In this document: positions 54,987-58,060 of the stretch, piece by piece
Numbering within the stretch: position 1 is the first letter of the stretch
Layout: each line of letters opens with the position of its first letter
NCBI GenBank assembly: GCA_001724275.1
Contig: MEDZ01000033.1
Location: 1 to 58,060, forward strand
Length of the DNA stretch: 58,060 nt
Direction: 5' to 3'
Source: Gemmatimonadetes bacterium SCN 70-22
Lineage (GTDB): Bacteria; Gemmatimonadota; Gemmatimonadetes; Gemmatimonadales; Gemmatimonadaceae
Made by a program: the position numbers and the translations under genes
Notes under the pieces: generated by a model
The model's input: only the letters and a program-made list of their open reading frames with translations
What the model was told of the DNA's origin: nothing
The model's database searches: none

Positions 54987-56451
54987 CGCCCGCATCCTCG
55001 TCGCCGACGACGATCCGTCGGTGGTCCAGACCATGACCTGGGTGCTCAAGGAGCACGGCTACGACGTGGTCTCGGCCCGGCGGGGGATGCAGGTGCTGGA
55101 ATTGATGGAGGAGCGCACCCCCGACCTGGTGATGCTCGACGTGATGATTCCCGACCTGGACGGCTACCAGGTCCTCGAGCGCATCAAGGACGACGAGCGA
55201 TTCCACGACGTCCCGGTGATGATGGTCTCGTCGCTCCCGCCCGAGGAGGCGGCCGTGCGGACGCTGGGACTCGGCGCGGCCGACTTCGTGCGCAAGCCGT
55301 TCCGCGTGAAGGAGCTGCTGGCCCGCATCCAGGCGCAACTCCGGATGCGCGCCATCCTCAAGTCGGCCAACGACACGCTGCGCCAACGCGAGGAGGAGCT
55401 GGTCCGGGTGCGCGAGGAGGCCGAGAGTCGCCGGAAGCTCGTCGACATCCTGCACGACGTGACCGAGGACCTCTCGTCGGACGAGATCTACCACCTGCTG
55501 GCGCGCCGCGTGGCGCGTGCGCTCGACCTCACGCACTGTTCGGTGATCCTGGCACGACACGGCGAGCGCCCGCGGGTGGTGGCGACGGCCTTCGAGCAGG
55601 GCGCCGAGCGACAGTTCGAGCTCGAGCTCGACCGCTATCCGGAGATCCGCGCCGCCCTCGACAGCGGGCGCCCGGTGCTGGTCGAGGACGTGATGACGGC
55701 GCCGCTCTACGCGGAGGCGCGCCGTCGCTGGCTGCTCGAGGGGACGACCGTGCACACCCGCTCCGTGATCGCGCTCCCCTTCGCCCTCGATCCGTCGCAG
55801 GCCGGGGTCTTCTTCCTGCGCCGCTCGGTGAACGAACCGCCGCTCACGCCCGATGACGTCGAGTTCGCCGACACGGTGGTGAAGGCGGCGGTGGTGGCGG
55901 TGCAGCGCGCCAAGGTGCTGGAGACGACGATGGAGGACAATCGCCGTCTCGAGATGCTGGCGCACACCGACCCGCTCACGGCGGTGCTCAACCGGCGCGC
56001 CCTCACCGAGCGCCTCGTCTCCGAGCTGGAGCGCGTCAGGCGCTACGACTCGACGGTGTCGCTCCTCCTCATCGACATCGACCACTTCAAGCGGGTCAAC
56101 GATACGCACGGGCACCTGGTGGGTGACGACGTGCTGATGGACGTGGGGGCGCTGCTGCAGGGCGCCGTGCGCGCGGTGGACGTGGTGGCGCGGTACGGGG
56201 GGGAAGAGTTCGTCATCGTCCTCCCCGAGACGGCGGTGTCGGGGGCGACGGTCTTCGCCGAGCGGATCCGCGAGCTCATCGAGGCACACCCGTTCCCGCT
56301 CCCGGACGGGGGACACTTGCATCTGACGGCGAGCGTGGGAGTGGCCTCCTACCCGGCGCCAGGGCTCGAGACTGCCGAGGACCTGCTGGCTGCCGCCGAC
56401 CAGGCCCTCTACCGGGCCAAGGCCGAGGGACGCAACCGGGTCCGTAGCTGA
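54979..56451 (+). CDS. REC-GAF-GGDEF diguanylate cyclase
   Basis: 490 aa. The receiver domain (ILVADDDPSVVQTM; phospho-Asp in DLVMLDVMIPDLDGYQVL; KPF motif VRKPFRVKELL) is followed by a coiled linker, a GAF-like domain (about 170-310) and a GGDEF domain with the active-site loop RYGGEEFVIVLPE. The inhibitory I-site RxxD is present (RAVD, five residues before GGEEF). It should make c-di-GMP under phosphorylation control. The start ATG 54979 lies inside the last codons of the dehydratase. No partner kinase is adjacent. Confidence 0.93.
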   Translation: MPNARILVADDDPSVVQTMTWVLKEHGYDVVSARRGMQVLELMEERTPDLVMLDVMIPDLDGYQVLERIKDDERFHDVPVMMVSSLPPEEAAVRTLGLGAADFVRKPFRVKELLARIQAQLRMRAILKSANDTLRQREEELVRVREEAESRRKLVDILHDVTEDLSSDEIYHLLARRVARALDLTHCSVILARHGERPRVVATAFEQGAERQFELELDRYPEIRAALDSGRPVLVEDVMTAPLYAEARRRWLLEGTTVHTRSVIALPFALDPSQAGVFFLRRSVNEPPLTPDDVEFADTVVKAAVVAVQRAKVLETTMEDNRRLEMLAHTDPLTAVLNRRALTERLVSELERVRRYDSTVSLLLIDIDHFKRVNDTHGHLVGDDVLMDVGALLQGAVRAVDVVARYGGEEFVIVLPETAVSGATVFAERIRELIEAHPFPLPDGGHLHLTASVGVASYPAPGLETAEDLLAAADQALYRAKAEGRNRVRS

Positions 56452-56503
56452 GCGTCACGCAGTATCGTTCCCAGGCCGCTTCGTCCCCACGCCAGGCCCC
56501 ATC

Positions 56504-57661
56504 ATGCGAGTCTCCCTCCCCCGCGTCCGCCGTCGCACGTCCGCCATCGCCGCCCTCCTCCTCGGGGCCTGCACCACGAGTGCCACCTCCCAACCCCCGC
56601 GCGCGCCGCACCTGGTGCAGGCCACGTACGGCGGACGGCTCTGGGCCCCGGACGGCTTCTCGGTGCGGGAGTTCGCGAAGGTCGGGCGCGTGCGCTTCAT
56701 GGCGCTGGGGCCCGACGGCGCCGTGTACGCGTCGCGCCCGCTGGCTGGCGAGATCGTGCGCCTCGTCGACGCCGATGGCGACGGGGTCGCGGAGCAGCAA
56801 TCGGTCGTGGTCCGCGGCCTCGAGCGCCCGCACGGGCTCGCCTTCCACGACGGATGGCTCTACATCGCCAATACCGGCGCGGTGGTGCGCGTGCGCCTCG
56901 ACCCGGCGGCCGGGATGAAGGCGGCCGCGAAGCCCGAGACCGTCGCGACGTACAGCAGCGCCGGGGGGCACTGGACGCGCACCGTGATCTTCGGCCCCGA
57001 CGGCGGCATGTACGTCTCCATCGGCTCCACCTGCAACATCTGCGAGGAGCGCACGCCGGACCGCGCCGCGGTCATGCGCTACGACGCGGACGGGACGAAT
57101 GGGCGGGTGTACTCCAGCGGGCTGCGCAACGCGGTGGGGATGGCGGTCCATCCGGTCACGAGGCAGATCTGGGTCACGCAGCACGAGCGCGACAACCTCG
57201 AGCCCGATCACCAGGACCTCCCCTTCGAGGAGATCAACATCCTCCGTGACGGCGGGCACTTCGGGTGGCCCTACTGCCATGGCGACCGCATCCCCAACCC
57301 CGAGTACCGCGACGCGGCGCGCTGCGCCACCACGATCCCGCCGGCGTTCAAGATGCAGGCGCACTCGGCGCCGTTAGGCATCGCGTTCCTCGACCGGGCG
57401 ACGACCTTCCCCACCGAGTACCGCGGCGACGCGCTCGTGGCGTTCCACGGCTCGTGGAACCGCGACGTCCCCACCGGGGCCAAGGTGGTGCGTATCAGGG
57501 TGGCCGACGGGAAGCCCGTCGGCATCGAGGACTTCCTGGTGGGGTGGCAGGACGCCGACGGCAAGCGGTGGGGACGCCCGGTCGACGTCCTGGTGGCGCG
57601 TGACGGCGCCGTCCTGATCTCGGACGACCAGGCGGGGCTCATCTACCGGGTATCGCGATGA
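56504..57661 (+). CDS. PQQ-dependent sugar dehydrogenase-like lipoprotein
   Basis: 385 aa. The lipobox is LLLGACTTS, so the protein is membrane-anchored outside the cytoplasm. The soluble glucose/sorbosone dehydrogenase propeller is seen in GLERPHGLAFHDGWLYIANT, VIFGPDGGMYVSIGSTCN, SSGLRNAVGMAVHPVTRQIW and DALVAFHGSWNRDVPTGAKV. The family oxidises aldoses using PQQ; PQQ is not made by genes in this window. Its stop overlaps the next ATG by four bases. Confidence 0.88.
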   Translation: MRVSLPRVRRRTSAIAALLLGACTTSATSQPPRAPHLVQATYGGRLWAPDGFSVREFAKVGRVRFMALGPDGAVYASRPLAGEIVRLVDADGDGVAEQQSVVVRGLERPHGLAFHDGWLYIANTGAVVRVRLDPAAGMKAAAKPETVATYSSAGGHWTRTVIFGPDGGMYVSIGSTCNICEERTPDRAAVMRYDADGTNGRVYSSGLRNAVGMAVHPVTRQIWVTQHERDNLEPDHQDLPFEEINILRDGGHFGWPYCHGDRIPNPEYRDAARCATTIPPAFKMQAHSAPLGIAFLDRATTFPTEYRGDALVAFHGSWNRDVPTGAKVVRIRVADGKPVGIEDFLVGWQDADGKRWGRPVDVLVARDGAVLISDDQAGLIYRVSR

Positions 57662-58060
57662 TGGGCGCCGCACGCCGTTTGGCGGCCGCGTCATGGCGCC
57701 GGATGTCGGCTCCCCTCCCGAGGGCCGGCGTCCCGCTCGCCCTCGCAATGGCGGGGGTGATCGCGGCCTCGGCGCGCGCCGACGCGCAGGGACGTAGCCT
57801 GACCGGATCGGCGCGGCCGGGGATCGACGTCCAGCACTACGACTTCCGCGTCGCCTTCTCCCCTCGCGGACTCGATCAGGACGTGACGGTCACCAGCACG
57901 TCGGTGGTGGCCCGCACGCGACGCGTGGACACCCTCGCCCTCGACCTCGCGGCGGCCATGCACGTCGACGAGGTGCGGGTGAACGGCGGCGTGGTGGCGG
58001 CCGGGCGCGACAGCGCGAGCGTGCGCATCCCCCTGCCCGCCGGGGAGCGCGACACCTTGC
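57658..58060 (+). CDS. M1-family metallopeptidase, N-terminal part, partial
   Basis: Open at the right edge; 134 residues are visible. ATG 57658 overlaps the dehydrogenase stop (ATGA), and a second ATG follows at once. A signal region (VPLALAMAGVIAASARADAQ) leads to GSARPGIDVQHYDFRVAFSP, the usual start of the beta-domain of M1 aminopeptidases (compare YDVLHYDL-type starts), then DVTVTSTSVVARTRRVDTLA. The zinc site HExxH would lie beyond the window. The family assignment therefore rests on the N-terminal domain only. Confidence 0.72.
   Translation, partial: MMGAARRLAAASWRRMSAPLPRAGVPLALAMAGVIAASARADAQGRSLTGSARPGIDVQHYDFRVAFSPRGLDQDVTVTSTSVVARTRRVDTLALDLAAAMHVDEVRVNGGVVAAGRDSASVRIPLPAGERDTL

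Overview
The window is a very GC-rich (about 70% by eye), gene-dense stretch of a bacterial chromosome. Many genes overlap by 1-4 nt (ATGA, GTGA, TGATG junctions). Twin-arginine and lipoprotein signals, Mpl/MpaA murein recycling and a large BTAD-ATPase regulator suggest a didermal bacterium. My best guess is Gemmatimonadota; this is inference from style and gene content, with no 16S or database evidence. I see no rRNA, tRNA, CRISPR, insertion sequence or prophage. The content is core and metabolic, and most of the unusual signal is in the DNA itself: small repeats and one over-represented octamer.

Layout. 1-3928 (minus): a chain of coupled genes with a GHMP sugar kinase, an M20 peptidase, a 72-aa protein, an RNase HI-like protein lacking two catalytic carboxylates, a small membrane protein, and a protein with a 15-bp coding repeat that runs off the left edge. 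4040-4753: a phasin/histone-H1-like Lys-Ala-Pro protein with its own promoter and terminator. 4998-9813 (plus): a class III CoA-transferase, an ECF sigma/membrane anti-sigma pair, and a NarL-type two-component system. 9836-15448: a secreted serine hydrolase, a divergent secreted (alpha/alpha)6 glycosidase and an LTxxQ-type lipoprotein. 15835-19192: a small protein and a 995-aa BTAD-ATPase-transmembrane regulator broken by one extra C. 19270-24734 (minus): class V aminotransferase, serB, lpdA, a small protein and sucB.

25008-29908 (plus): MDR dehydrogenase, zinc-ribbon protein, HD-GYP phosphodiesterase, methyltransferase and metallophosphatase. 29962-35474 (plus): a lipoprotein, then a cell-wall cluster (M15 carboxypeptidase, membrane protein, MpaA, SpmA-SpmB fusion, Mpl). 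35558-38312: secreted M20 peptidase, flavin reductase-like protein and a duplicated DUF2892-like membrane protein. 38357-41572 (minus): a three-gene ABC exporter. 41984-43850: a MscS-like membrane protein converging on a secreted M19 dipeptidase-like protein. 44213-49759: omega-aminotransferase, P1 peptidase, MmsA and a Tat-signalled HisC-like aminotransferase. 50093-58060 (plus): gyrA, a beta-propeller protein, Ser/Thr dehydratase, a REC-GAF-GGDEF cyclase, a PQQ-type sugar dehydrogenase lipoprotein and the start of an M1 peptidase.

The strongest leads are: (1) the octamer GCCTAACG/CGTTAGGC, at least 13 exact copies against about 2 expected; (2) six intergenic arrays of the 8-bp unit GAGAAGAC abutting start or stop codons; (3) a 12-copy 13-bp array between sucB and a divergent dehydrogenase; (4) a translationally coupled murein-peptide cluster that places an SpmA-SpmB fusion between MpaA and Mpl.
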